Shown: positions 11,401 to 21,984 of the stretch, piece by piece
Layout: each line of letters starts with the position of its first letter
How positions within the stretch are numbered: the stretch's first letter is position 1
Position numbers and translations under genes: made by a program
From: Nematostella vectensis
Lineage: Eukaryota; Cnidaria; Anthozoa; Actiniaria; Edwardsiidae
DNA length: 64,000 bases
NCBI RefSeq assembly: GCF_932526225.1
Contig: NC_064042.1
Coordinates: 14,767,040-14,831,039 of the forward strand
Direction of reading: 5' to 3'
Notes under the pieces: model-generated
Databases searched by the model: none
What the model was told of the DNA's origin: nothing
Seen by the model: the letters and a program-made list of their open reading frames with translations, nothing else

Positions 11401-14051
11401 TATATAGTTTAAGTATTTGCCCTAAAAAAACCTTCCCCTCATTAAAGTTCCATTAATTGACATTTGTATAGCTACATTCTGACAAGCTTTGTCCTTGCGA
11501 AGAACAAGTAATGGATAAAACAGGATTTCGTGGATAGAATATAGTGTCAGAAACAGTCTTAGATGAGATGCAATACTGAAGTTTCCATATACCACTTAAA
11601 TTTGTGATTTCCCATCCCCCATGGGAATTAATATCTACAAATATAAATCTAAACCTCTGAAATAAATGTAATGGAAAACAGACTGACTTGGAAAGGAAAT
11701 CCTTAAAAGAAGATATAAGTTAAAGTACTCTATAGAAATTTCTCATTTAAAAATCAAGTCTGTTAATTAATTTATTTTTGGTGTAGAGGGAACTAGCAAA
11801 GAGCATCAATTGCATAAAAATAGTCAACAGGGATAAGGAAAAAGAAGAAGTTTGACTTCTGTAAATGTTTGATAAGAAAATATAACAATAATGTGATAAT
11901 TATATTCAGTACTTTCCTAAGATATCACCTTTTCCCATTACCTTTAGAGTGATAGAAAACTGTTTTCTTTGCAGATTTATTATTTAAAAAGCAAAAGTTT
12001 GTTTTTAGTTTTATTTAAGTATCTTGGTAAAAAAAACCATTGAGTGTACACTGCTGAATCACATAGTAATGCTCTAGTCATTTGAGCCCCCTCCCTTATG
12101 GTCCCGGGAAGTCAGGGGTTAATGTGGGGTTCTAGACCAATTTTTTAACCAGAATATGTCAAGAGGCGTGGTGATATTGACTGTTTTTTTACTCTTAAAT
12201 TGGAAACAGGCTTTTATCACAGTTGTTTAAGGGTAAAGTCTAATCCCCCACACTTTCCTGGGACTATGGGTTTGAGGGGAATCAAATGACTAAACTCCCT
12301 TCTGTTTTCTTCAAGACATGGTTTTCAAGTCTAATGTCTTCCAGTCTTTTGACCCTCAGGAAGTCCCTGGTTCATAAAAGATCGAGTGAAAACAATTATT
12401 TATTTATTTCAAAACAATCTTTTCATCAAGCCATTTATTATCTAACTTATTTTCCACAACTATTTGAAGAAAAATAAACACATGAGATACAAGATGCAGA
12501 CAATAAAAAACAATACATATAGACAATAGGGGTTGAATTTTTTTTTTAATCCTCGGTAAGGAAAATTCTCTTGAAAGTTGAAAAAATTGTTGTATCTTCT
12601 AAGGATATGTATCTTCTTAGGACTAAGAGCACAGGATATAAAGACAATATAAATACGGTTTTCTTTAGCGGTATATGACAAATGCAACACGATATTGTTT
12701 AGCCTTTATGAAATATCTCAACACGATCAAGAATATAGATAGAACGAAGAATGTCAAAACAAAAGGTGTTATCCCTTGCTTCGTGCCTATATTTTTCGCC
12801 ATTTCGTGGCCGAGTGGGGCCTGGGAGTTGCGCGGCTGGCTGGCGAGTGACACCACAGGGTACCCGCGCGATGACCACAAAACCAAGTCGCATAGCTATA
12901 CCATATTTCTATACCTATAGAGCTCCGGGCGCGCTGGCTTTGCTATGAAAACCGTGCTTGCACGAGAGAGTTGCATATTCATAAGTATTATATGGAAAAA
13001 TGATAATTGAGTTGTTTGCAGATTGCCAGGAAAAGGCTCTAGGTATGGAATCGGGAGCTATTGGAGACTCAGCGATAACTGCCTCAAGTATTAATCATGA
13101 CCTGAATTATGTGCCTCGGTATGCTCGCCTTAATGCGCCATCATCTGCTAATAATGGATGGATAGCTGGGCCCAAAGCTGCAGACGAGTACCTTCAAGTT
13201 GACCTTGGACGTGTAGTAGCAGTCACCAAGGTTGCCACTCAAGGGAGACGGAACGCACCCATGTGGATGAAAACTTATAACATCGGCTACAGCACTGATC
13301 TCTCCACCTGGCACGTCTACCGTGAGGGAGGAAACGCCCAGTCACCTCATAAGGTAAGCTAATAAGGCAGCCGGGAGGAGGGGGATGGAGGGGAGGGGAG
13401 GGGGACACTCAATATTGGTTAAAGGAGTCAATTTCCTATCTTTTAGGGTAGATGACTCTAGATGACTTCTACCCTTAAAGGGTTTCCAACAATTTAAGGG
13501 GGTCCAATGTCTCTACTATCCCTTTGGGGCTTTCGAGCTACAATGGAGGCCCGAAACACCCAAAACGGATTTTAGTCAACGGATCGGTTAATAATGCACA
13601 ATCCCATATTTTTACCGAGTGTTATTGTTTAAGGCGGCCAAGTGGTTTCTCAAAAGATCATATCCATCCATAACGATATGCCGATCTTGGTGTAAATCGA
13701 CTATAACAATATTTTGCTTTATTAATCTAATTTGTAAGAAGATCAGCCTAAGAATTGAGGTTGATTTTTCCAATGATCACCTCTGTTTCTTATGAGTCCA
13801 TGTTTTTTTGTATTAGTCTTTTTCCCTTCTCTTCTCAGTCCGATTCCCGGCGCTAAATATGTCAATTTTGTAACAATGCTGGAGAAAGCCTTCTTCTTTA
13901 CTAGGTGTTCACCGGCAACTCAGATCAGCACACGGTTGTTTACGGGTCATTTGAAGAACCCATTCATGCACGCGGCATATGATTCATCGCGCAGAGCTGG
14001 AAATGGCACATATCTTTTCGAGTAGAAATCTACGGCAGATGTGACATATAA
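8491..14051 (+). CDS. Secreted PAN/Apple + F5/8C (discoidin) domain protein, in-frame TGA near the 3' end
   Basis: The exons are 8491-8696, 10044-10219, 13022-13353 and 13905-14051, and all phases agree (2, 1, 0). Residues 1-20 are a signal peptide (MEFVLQLLLVILLSWQHAIG). A PAN/Apple-type cysteine-rich module spans exons 1-2 (CRQSCHSHKDCLSINY). Exons 3-4 encode an F5/8 type C domain from DCQEKALGMESGAIGDS through EYLQVDLGRVVAVTKVATQG and SWKWHISFRVEIYGRC. Codon 264 is TGA at 13980-13982, where the family pattern (FEEPI.ARY.RF.P.SW) expects Arg, so it is one C-to-T change from CGA. The frame then stays open for 22 codons to TAA at 14049. The truncated protein would lose the last strand and the Cys that normally pairs with the first Cys of the domain. 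The gene could be a recent pseudogene, a null allele or a sequencing error. Cnidarian proteins of this type are extracellular and bind carbohydrate or lipid. Confidence 0.85.
8697..10043 (+). other. Intron 1 of the PAN/F5-8C gene
   Basis: The donor is GTGAGT at 8697 and the acceptor TTTTACAG ends at 10043. It holds a TTTG-type microsatellite at 9661-9822 and otherwise plain AT-rich sequence. Confidence 0.7.
9661..9822 (+). repeat. TTTG/TGGT/TCTG microsatellite
   Basis: A run of TTTG units, interrupted by TTGG and by GTCTGTCTG-type units. It produces long Cys/Leu/Phe or Gln/Thr reading frames that are artefacts of the repeat. Confidence 0.95.
10811..12030. repeat. Two diverged tandem copies of a roughly 600-650-bp unit
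   Basis: The block from ACAAACTTTGTCCTTG (about 10816) recurs from ACAAGCTTTGTCCTTGCG (about 11481). Later landmarks recur in the same order: GAGGAAACAGCAAAGAATAT near 11204 with GGAACTAGCAAAGAGCAT near 11790, and a CCCTTTCCCGTTATCTTAG near 11348 with CCTTTTCCCATTACCTTTAG near 11930. The copies are well diverged. No coding signal is shared, so this is a repeat duplication rather than a duplicated exon. Confidence 0.65.
12075..12294. mobile_element. Short inverted-repeat element (about 220 bp)
   Basis: TAGTCATTTGAGCCCCCTCC at 12075 is matched in inverse by a segment ending TCAAATGACTA at 12294, with about 50-bp diverged arms (GGGTTAATGTGGGG against CCCCCACACTTTC). This fits a small MITE or foldback. 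Confidence 0.65.
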
Positions 14052-14810
14052 TATGACTCTACACCACCTTGGAAAGGTATGAGGTTCTTTACCAGTCCTC
14101 CACCTCAAAATCGCCAATTTGGCCGAGGAGTTTTGGATTCAGTTTTGTAAAGTTTGTCTCCGGGCTCCCACGCGGTATTTGCAAACATCCTCCCCCTGTG
14201 GGGACAAGTAGGCTTGTCAATCTCCCCCACCCCTTACCCCTCCACTTTCCTGGTACTTGAAATTGAAAGGCGTATTAATGCCTGTCTTGTCCCCAGTATC
14301 GGCTATGTTAAAAAATACGCGGCGCGCAAAGGACCACGGGAAGGCGGACTGGATGGCCGAACTCTTGTGACGGTCCAGCATGCATTGCGTTTGCATTGTA
14401 TTGCTTCTCTCTGTCCGTGAACCTTTGCGCGCCATCTTGTTTTCTTTCTCCGCACAGCATTGGAGCTGTAAGAGCACCAGTTCACTTCGGCCAATTACGC
14501 AATTCCGATGAATTTTAACGCAAAATCGCAAAAAAATCTTACAAATCAAAATATTTGAAGGCCGACGAAAGAGAAAAGAATCTATTAGACTCAGCGCTAG
14601 TTATCAGCCACATCCTCGAAAAAACCTCCTTCATTCATTCTATATACTTATTTATTTGTTAATTTATTTATTCATAAATTAAGTTATGTATTTGTTAATT
14701 CATTTGTTTTTTATCTGTTTTGTTTTCGTTAAGTTTTTCATGTTTTTCTAATTATTTTTTTTTTCTATAGGCAGATAGACCATGATGCCATGTATGAAAC
14801 AACTTGTTTT
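14052..14810. other. Region between the PAN/F5-8C gene and the 30-bp array
   Basis: No supported exon. An AT-rich stretch with TTTATTTGTTAATTTATTT-type simple sequence at 14640-14765 borders the array. A poly(A) signal for the upstream gene was not clear. Confidence 0.4.
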
Positions 14811-17800
14811 AGGCTACTTGCATGAATGCCAGTCAACTGGAGGCTACTTGCATGAATGCCTTTCAACTGGAGGCTACTTGCATGAATGCCGGTCAACTGG
14901 AGGCTACTTGCATGAATGCCAGTCAACTGGAGGCTACTTGCATGAATGCCGGTCAACTGGAGGCTACTTGCATGAATGCCAGTCAACTGGAGGCTACTTG
15001 CATGAATGCCGGTCAACTGGAGGCTACTTGCATGAATGCCAGTCAACTGGAGGCTACTTGCATGAATGCCGGTCAACTGGAGGCTACTTGCATCAATGCC
15101 AGTCAACTGGAGGCTACTTGCATCAATTCCAGTCAACTGGAGGCTACTTGCATGAATGCCGGTCCACTGGAGGCTACTTGCATGAATGCCGGTCCACTGG
15201 AGGCTACTTGCATGAATGCCGGTCAACTGGAGGCTACTTGAATGAATGCCTTTCAACTTGAGGCTACTTGCATGAATGCCTTTCAACTGGAGGCTACTTG
15301 CATGAATGCCAGTCAACTGGAGGCTACTTGCATGAATGCCAGTCAACTTCAGGCTACTTGCATGAATGCCAGTCAACTGGAGGCTACTTGCATGAAGGCC
15401 AGTCAACTGGAGGCTACTTGCATGAATGCCAGTCAACTGGAGGCTACTTGCATGAATGCCAGTCAACTGGAGGCTACTTGCATGAATGCCAGTCAACTGG
15501 AGGCTACTTGTATGAATACCGGTCAACTGGAGGCTACTTGTATGAATACCAGTCAACTGGAGGCTACTTGCATGAATGCCGGTCAACTGTAGGCTACTTG
15601 CATGAATGCCAGTCAACTGTAGGCTACTTGCATGAATGCCAGTCAACTGGAGGCTACTTGCATGAATGCCGGTCAAGTGGAGGCTACTTGCATGAATGCC
15701 AGTCAACTTGAGGCTACTTGAATGAACGCCAGTCAACTGGAGGCTACTTGCATGAATGCCAGTCAACTGGAGGCTACTTGCATGAATGCCAGTCAACTGG
15801 AGGCTACTTGCATGAATGCCAGTCAACTGGAGGCTACTTGCATGAATGCCAGTCAACTGGAGGCTACTTGCATGAATGCCGGTCAAGTGAAGGCTACTTG
15901 CATGAATGCCAGTCAACTTGAGGCTACTTGAATGAACGCCAGTCAACTGGAGGCTACTTGCATGAATGCCAGTCAACTGGAGGCTACTTGCATGAATGCC
16001 AGTCAACTGGAGGCTACTTGCATGAATGCCAGTCAACTGGAGGCTACTTGCATGAATGCCGGTCAACTGGAGGCTACTTGCATGAATGCCGGTCAACTGG
16101 AGGCTACTTGCATGAATGCCGGTCAACTGGAGGCTACTTGCATGAATGCCGGTCAACTGGAGGCTACTTGCATGAATGCCAGTCAACTGGAGGCTACTTG
16201 CATGAATGCCAGTCAACTGGAGGCTACTTGCATGAATGCCAGTCAACTGGAGGCTACTTGCATGAATGCCAGTCAACTGGAGGCTACTTGCATGAATCCC
16301 AGTCAACTTCAGGCTACTTGCATGAATGCCAGTCAACTATAGGCTACTTGCATGAATGCCGGTCAACTGGAGGCTACTTGCATGAATGCCAGTCAACTGG
16401 AGGCTACTTGCATGAATGCCAGTCAACTTCAGGCTACTTGCATGAATGCCAGTCAACTTCAGGCTACTTGCATGAATGCCAGTCAACTGGAGGCTACTTG
16501 CATGAATGCCGGTCAACTGGAGGCTACTTGCATGAATGCCAGTCAACTGGAGGCTACTAACATGAATGCCAGTCAACTGGAGGCTACTTTCATGAATGCC
16601 AGTCAACTGGAGGCTACTTGCATGAATGCTAATCAACTGGAGGCTACTTGCATGAATGCCAGTCAACTGGAGGCTACTTGCATGAATGCCAGTCAACTGG
16701 AGGCTACTTGCATGAATGCCAGTCAACTTCAGGCTACTTGCATGAATGCCAGTCAACTGGAGGCTACTTGCATGAAGGCCAGTCAACTGGAGGCTACTTG
16801 CATGAATGCCAGTCAACTGGAGGCTACTTGCATGAATGCCAGTCAACTGGAGGCTACTTGCATGAATCCCAGTCAACTTCAGGCTACTTGCATGAATGCC
16901 AGTCAACTGGAGGCTACTTGCATGAATGCCAGTCAACTTCAGGCTACTTGCATGAATGCCAGTCAACTGGAGGCTACTTGCATGAATGCCAGTCAACTGG
17001 AGGCTACTTGCATGAATGCCAGTCAACTGGAGGCTACTTGCATGAATGCCAGTCAACTGGAGGCTACTTGCATGAATCCCAGTCAACTTCAGGCTACTTG
17101 CATGAATGCCAGTCAACTGGAGGCTACTTGCATAAATGCCAGACAACTGGAGGCTACGTGCATGAATGCCAGTCAACTGGAGGCTACTTGCATGAATGCC
17201 AGTCAACTGGAGGCTACTTGCATGAATCCCAGTCAACTTCAGGCTACTTGCATGAAGACCAGTCAACTGGAGGCTACTTGCATGAATGCCGGTCAACTGG
17301 AGGCTACTTGCATGAATGCCAGTCAACTGGAGGCTACTTGCATGAATGCCGGTCAACTGGAGGCTACTTGCATGAATGCCAGTCAACTGGAGGCTACTTG
17401 CATGAATGCCGGTCAACTGGAGGCTACTTGCATCAATGCCAGTCAACTGGAGGCTACTTGCATCAATGCCAGTCAACTGGAGGCTACTTGCATGAATGCC
17501 GGTCCACTGGAGGCTACTTGCATGAATGCCGGTCCACTGGAGGCTACTTGCATGAATGCCGGTCAACTGGAGGCTACTTGAATGAATGCCTTTCAACTGG
17601 AGGCTACTTGCATGAATGCCTTTCAACTGGAGGCTACTTGCATGAATGCCAGTCAACTGGAGGCTACTTGCATGAATGCCAGTCAACTTCAGGCTACTTG
17701 CATGAATGCCAGTCAACTGGAGGCTACTTGCATGAAGGCCAGTCAACTGGAGGCTACTTGCATGAATGCCAGTCAACTGGAGGCTACTTGCATGAATGCC

Positions 17801-19747
17801 AGTCAACTGGAGGCTACTTGCATGAATGCCAGTCAACTGGAGGCTACTTGCATGAATACCGGTCAACTGGAGGCTACTTGCATGAATGCCAGTCAACTAG
17901 AGGCTACTTGCATGAATGCCAGTCAACTGGAGGCTACTTGCATGAATGCCGGTCAACTGTAGGCTACTTGCATGAATGCCAGTCAACTGGAGGCTACTTG
18001 CATGAATGCCAGTCAACTGGAGGCTGCTTGCATGAATGCCGGTCAAGTGGAGGCTACTTGCATAAATGCCAGTCAACTTGAGGCTACTTGAATGAACGCC
18101 AGTCAACTGGAGGCTACTTGCATGAATGCCAGTCAACTGGAGGCTACTTGCATGAATGCCAGTCAACTGGAGGCTACTTGAATGAATGCCAGTCAACTGG
18201 AGGCTACTTGCATGAATGCCAGTCAACTGGAGGCTACTTGCATGAATGCCGGTCAAGTGAAGGCTACTTGCATGAATGCCAGTCAACTTGAGGCTACTTG
18301 AATGAACGCCAGTCAACTGGAGGCTACTTGCATGAATGCCAGTCAACTGGAGGCTACTTGCATGAATGCCAGTCAACTGGAGGCTACTTGCATGAATGCC
18401 GGTCAACTGGAGGCTACTTGCATGAATGCCGGTCAACTGGAGGCTACTTGCATGAATGCCGGTCAACTGGAGGCTACTTGCATGAATGCCAGTCAACTGG
18501 AGGCTACTTGCATGAATGCCAGTCAACTGGAGGCTACTTGCATGAATGCCAGTCAACTGGAGGCTACTTGCATGAATGCCAGTCAACTGGAGGCTACTTG
18601 CATGAATCCCAGTCAACTTCAGGCTACTTGCATGAATGCCAGTCAACTATAGGCTACTTGCATGAATGCCGGTCAACTGGAGGCTACTTGCATGAATGCC
18701 ATTCAACTGGAGGCTACTTGCATGAATGCCAGTCAACTTCAGGCTACTTGCATGAATGCCAGTCAACTTCAGGCTACTTGCATGAATGCCAGTCAACTGG
18801 AGGCTACTTGCATGAATGCCGGTCAACTGGAGGCTACTTGCATGAATGCCAGTCAACTGGAGGCTACTAACATGAATGCCAGTCAACTGGAGGCTACTTG
18901 CATGAATGCCAGTCAACTGGAGGCTACTTGCATGAATGCTAATCAACTGGAGGCTACTTGCATGAATGCCAGTCAACTGGAGGCTACTTGCATGAATGCC
19001 AGTCAACTGGAGGCTACTTGCATGAATGCCAGTCAACTTCAGGCTACTTGCATGAATGCCAGTCAACTGGAGGCTACTTGCATGAAGGCCAGTCAACTGG
19101 AGGCTACTTGCATGAATGCCAGTCAACTGGAGGCTACTTGCATGAATGCCAGTCAACTGGAGGCTACTTGCATGAATCCCAGTCAACTTCAGGCTACTTG
19201 CATGAATGCCAGTCAACTGGAGGCTACTTGCATGAATGCCAGTCAACTTCAGGCTACTTGCATGAATGCCAGTCAACTGGAGGCTACTTGCATGAATGCC
19301 AGTCAACTGGAGGCTACTTGCATGAATGCCAGTCAACTGGAGGCTACTTGCATGAATGCCAGTCAACTGGAGGCTACTTGCATGAATCCCAGTCAACTTC
19401 AGGCTACTTGCATGAATGCCAGTCAACTGGAGGCTACTTGCATAAATGCCAGACAACTGGAGGCTACGTGCATGAATGCCAGTCAACTGGAGGCTACTTG
19501 CATGAATGCCAGTCAACTGGAGGCTACTTGCATGAATCCCAGTCAACTTCAGGCTACTTGCATGAAGACCAGTCAACTGGAGGCTACTTGCATGAATGCC
19601 GGTCAACTGGAGGCTACTTGCATGAATGCCAGTCAACTGGAGGCTACTTGCATGAATGCCAGTCAACTGGAGGCTACTTGCATGAATGCCAGTCAACTGG
19701 AGGCTACTTGCATGAATGCCAGTCAACTGGAGGCTACTTGCATGAAT
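14811..19747. repeat. Minisatellite array: 30-bp monomer, about 165 copies, with 2.3-kb higher-order repeat
   Basis: The monomer is AGGCTACTTGCATGAATGCC followed by AGTCAACTGG. It repeats without a single length change between 14811 and 19747; the only variation is at a few positions (GCCAG/GCCGG/CCTTT, ACTGG/ACTTC/ACTAT, GAATG/GAAGG). Rare variants recur at fixed distance: GAATGCTAATCAACTGG at 16621 and 18931 and CATAAATGCCAGACAACTGG at 17131 and 19441 (both 2,310 bp), CATGAAGGCC at 15391 and 17731 (2,340 bp), AATGAACGCC at 15931 and 18301 (2,370 bp). The array therefore grew by duplication of blocks of about 77-79 monomers. The period is a multiple of 3 and the consensus has no stop in most frames, which explains the long 10-residue-repeat reading frames on both strands. 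Confidence 0.98.
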
Positions 19748-20239
19748 ATAAAGAATATATGACAGATAGATAGATGTGTTTATTTTAACCACTTGCAGTA
19801 TACAACTGAATTAAAGGTTAAAATTGGTATGGCTTCTAGGTATTAGTATTTAATTGAACAGCATTTTGTCCCAGTTTTATTAGAAATTAGTATATATTTT
19901 GGTAATACCTAAAAGCGGAGCTCCAAAGGAAAAAATTGCTTCTTTACGTTCAATAATTTTAATATGTAGCTTTACTACTGCTTTTGGCGCTACCGATGAC
20001 GTCAAACATCACATGATTACCTCCTTGAACTACATGTTAGTCTGGGTGGCTGACGATGTGTCTATCAGATTTCACGCGTCACAAAACGTGACCATTCTGT
20101 TCCACCCTTTGACACACATTGCACCTTAATGAAATACGAATAATTTTGTTTTTGATAACCTCATCGATTTCGTCACACAGCACATGACCATCCTGTTGCA
20201 CTCCCTTGACACCATGGTATATTATACGTCTTGTCTGAA
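19748..20239. repeat. Degenerate repeat units into which a MITE inserted
   Basis: Diverged units with GTCACA..., GACCATYCTGTTSCAC and CCCTTGACAC-type words occur at about 20080-20125 and 20172-20216. A third, weaker one occurs at about 20713-20760, on the other side of the MITE. No exon is supported. Confidence 0.45.
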
Positions 20240-20664
20240 ACACGAGGTTCCGCTATTAAAGGGAAAGCTCCTCCCACCCCCGGGCTCCAATTTGCAATTA
20301 TAATCAGAACACTGCCACGCTAGCGGTCACAAATTATAAGCTTCCTGTCTCTGAGCCTCAGTCGGTTAGAATATAACTGTTTTTTGCATACACATCTGCA
20401 TAAATTATTCTCGCGCTGTGATGGAAATACTTGCCTTTAAGAGCACGCACAGCTTGGTATAGCATTATTTTACTTTAAATCGGAACATTTTGGGTGGACA
20501 AGTCTAGCAATATTTAATTTGGTTTCGAATATGAAATTTGAATTCAGCGCTCAGAGCAATTGTCCTGACATAATGACGGATTGACGGCCGATTGATAACT
20601 GATTGTTTTGAGGAGCTTTCCCTTTGTTGGGAGGAGCTTTCCCTTTTATAGCGAAACCTCGTGT
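20240..20664. mobile_element. MITE, 425 bp, with TIRs and TGAA direct repeats
   Basis: The left end ACACGAGGTTCCGCTATTAA continues into AGGGAAAGCTCCTCCCA, and the right end is its inverse (TGGGAGGAGCTTTCCCTTTT, then ATAGCGAAACCTCGTGT). TGAA flanks both ends (20236-20239 and 20665-20668) and is a candidate target-site duplication. A second copy of GAGGAGCTTTCCCTTTG lies just inside the right end. It has no coding capacity. Confidence 0.82.
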
Positions 20665-20766
20665 TGAAGATGTTTCAGTCATGAGATATTTTTGCGTTTG
20701 ATGAATTCATCAATGTCACAAATCACCATTTTGTGGCATCCCATGCCCTCACACAAACCATCCTAG
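20665..20766. other. Short spacer
   Basis: Continuation of the degenerate repeat that the MITE interrupts, then the 3' splice site (CCATCCTAG) of the ABCC exon remnant. Confidence 0.4.
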
Positions 20767-21208
20767 GAAGCGGATATCTTTCTGTTGGACGATCCTCTCA
20801 GCGAGGTGGACGCCCACGTGGGACAGCAAATATTCGACAAAAGCATCTGCGGTGAGCTGGGAAGCAAACTCTGGATCCAAGTCACTCATCAATCCCACGC
20901 TGACCGGGTGATGATACAAGAAAAATGTCTTGTTGAAACTCAGGTTAGCTCTAATGAGATCAAGGACAGTAGTCCATTAAAGGAGTTGATGGTGGCTGAG
21001 GCGAGGACAACTTGCACTAAGGCGGGAATGGGTGCGGTCCAGATGAAAGGGGAGATGAGAGAGGCTATAGGTTTTAAATACGTGGAAGAAGAAGCAGAGG
21101 ACAGGGTCATGGGTACGGTGACCTGGAAGTTGTACTGGCAGTATCTTCACGCAAGTTTTTCTTCTTCCGTTATCTGTCTGGCAATCGTCTTCTGTTTCAT
21201 AGCTTAAG
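20767..21208 (+). pseudogene. Isolated ABCC/MRP-type ABC transporter exon, nonsense-mutated
   Basis: The exon starts after CCTAG and reads the end of a first nucleotide-binding domain: Walker B plus D-loop as ADIFLLDDPLSEVDAHVGQ, then the H-loop region LWIQVTHQ. It continues through a charged linker to YVEEEAEDRVMGTVTWKLYW and a membrane segment HASFSSSVICLAIVFCFIA. This order (NBD1 end, E-rich linker, G.V.W..Y, next membrane helix) is that of ABCC/MRP4-like exporters. The last codon before the donor is TAA, where CAA (FIAQ) is expected, followed by G|GTAAAA. The residues just after VTHQ look deleted. No neighbouring ABCC exons (NBD1 start, TMD2, NBD2) are seen, so this is a duplicated exon fragment and not a gene. 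Confidence 0.72.
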
Positions 21209-21984
21209 GTAAAATTAGTTCAGTGCTCATGTATAGGTTCAAACACAAAATATTGTCTGTATAAGTGCCGAATATATCACCACATACTGGTGGTTATCTA
21301 TGACGTGACCGACCGAGTGGTGTGACACTTGGCTTGTAAACTGGTCTCATCTGCGCCGCCGTCTTTTTCGCTTTCAGGTACGTACCTCGTCATCGTTTTT
21401 CTTGAGTCTTCCCCATGAGAACTATACCGGGGCTTTCCACCAGTTATCCAGCCGTTGATGGGGGATCGGACATCAGGCTTACAGTTTCTAATATAAAACC
21501 GGTTATAAATATCTAAAAAAAGGATAGCGTTTCATGTGATCCTTCCTATTAGGCCTTAAAAGGCCTCTTTATGTATGGTTATGTATAAAAAGATTGGTAA
21601 TTGGCAAATAAACAGACTTTATTTCTTCATTTGAGGGATTAGAGTCTCTGTATTGGTGGCAGGCAATCGTTACAAGGATCGAATTCCTACTTTTCCATAA
21701 GGGCCTCTTTAACTTGATTAAAAGTTTGAGTGCTCTGCGTGTTTATCTTAGCGATCCAATTGACATTGATAAACTATTGATAGAGTCTGTCGACCTTTTA
21801 AACCCTTGGGAAACTCTAGACTCTATTTTTATTGCTGCATCATTATTATCCTGAAGAAAGCCCATGCCTTGTAGAGTCAACAATCTAGAGTTCAATTCTA
21901 AAAGTTCCTTCCATTTAAGTTCTGGACACTGGAGTTTCTTGCCAACTTCATAATTCTGTGACAAAGGATATACATAAAGACAAC
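21209..21984. other. Upstream region of the DUF885 gene
   Basis: No exon is supported. A start region for the DUF885 gene should lie here, but there is no convincing TATA box. Confidence 0.4.

Larger units (their letters stand above)
10220..13021 (+). other. Intron 2 of the PAN/F5-8C gene, built largely from repeats
   Basis: The donor is GTAATT at 10220 and the acceptor TTGTTTGCAG ends at 13021. The intron holds a diverged tandem duplication (10811-12030) and an inverted repeat (12075-12294). The stretch at 12800-12960 is GC-richer and of unknown origin. Confidence 0.7.

Noticed and set aside
14765-19792. Reading frames of up to 523 codons on both strands through the 30-bp repeat, with regular 10-residue units
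   Set aside because: The 30-bp period is divisible by 3, so any stop-free frame of the unit stays open. There is no start context, no splice sites and no signal peptide, and several frames are open at once. Kept only as a finding to test.
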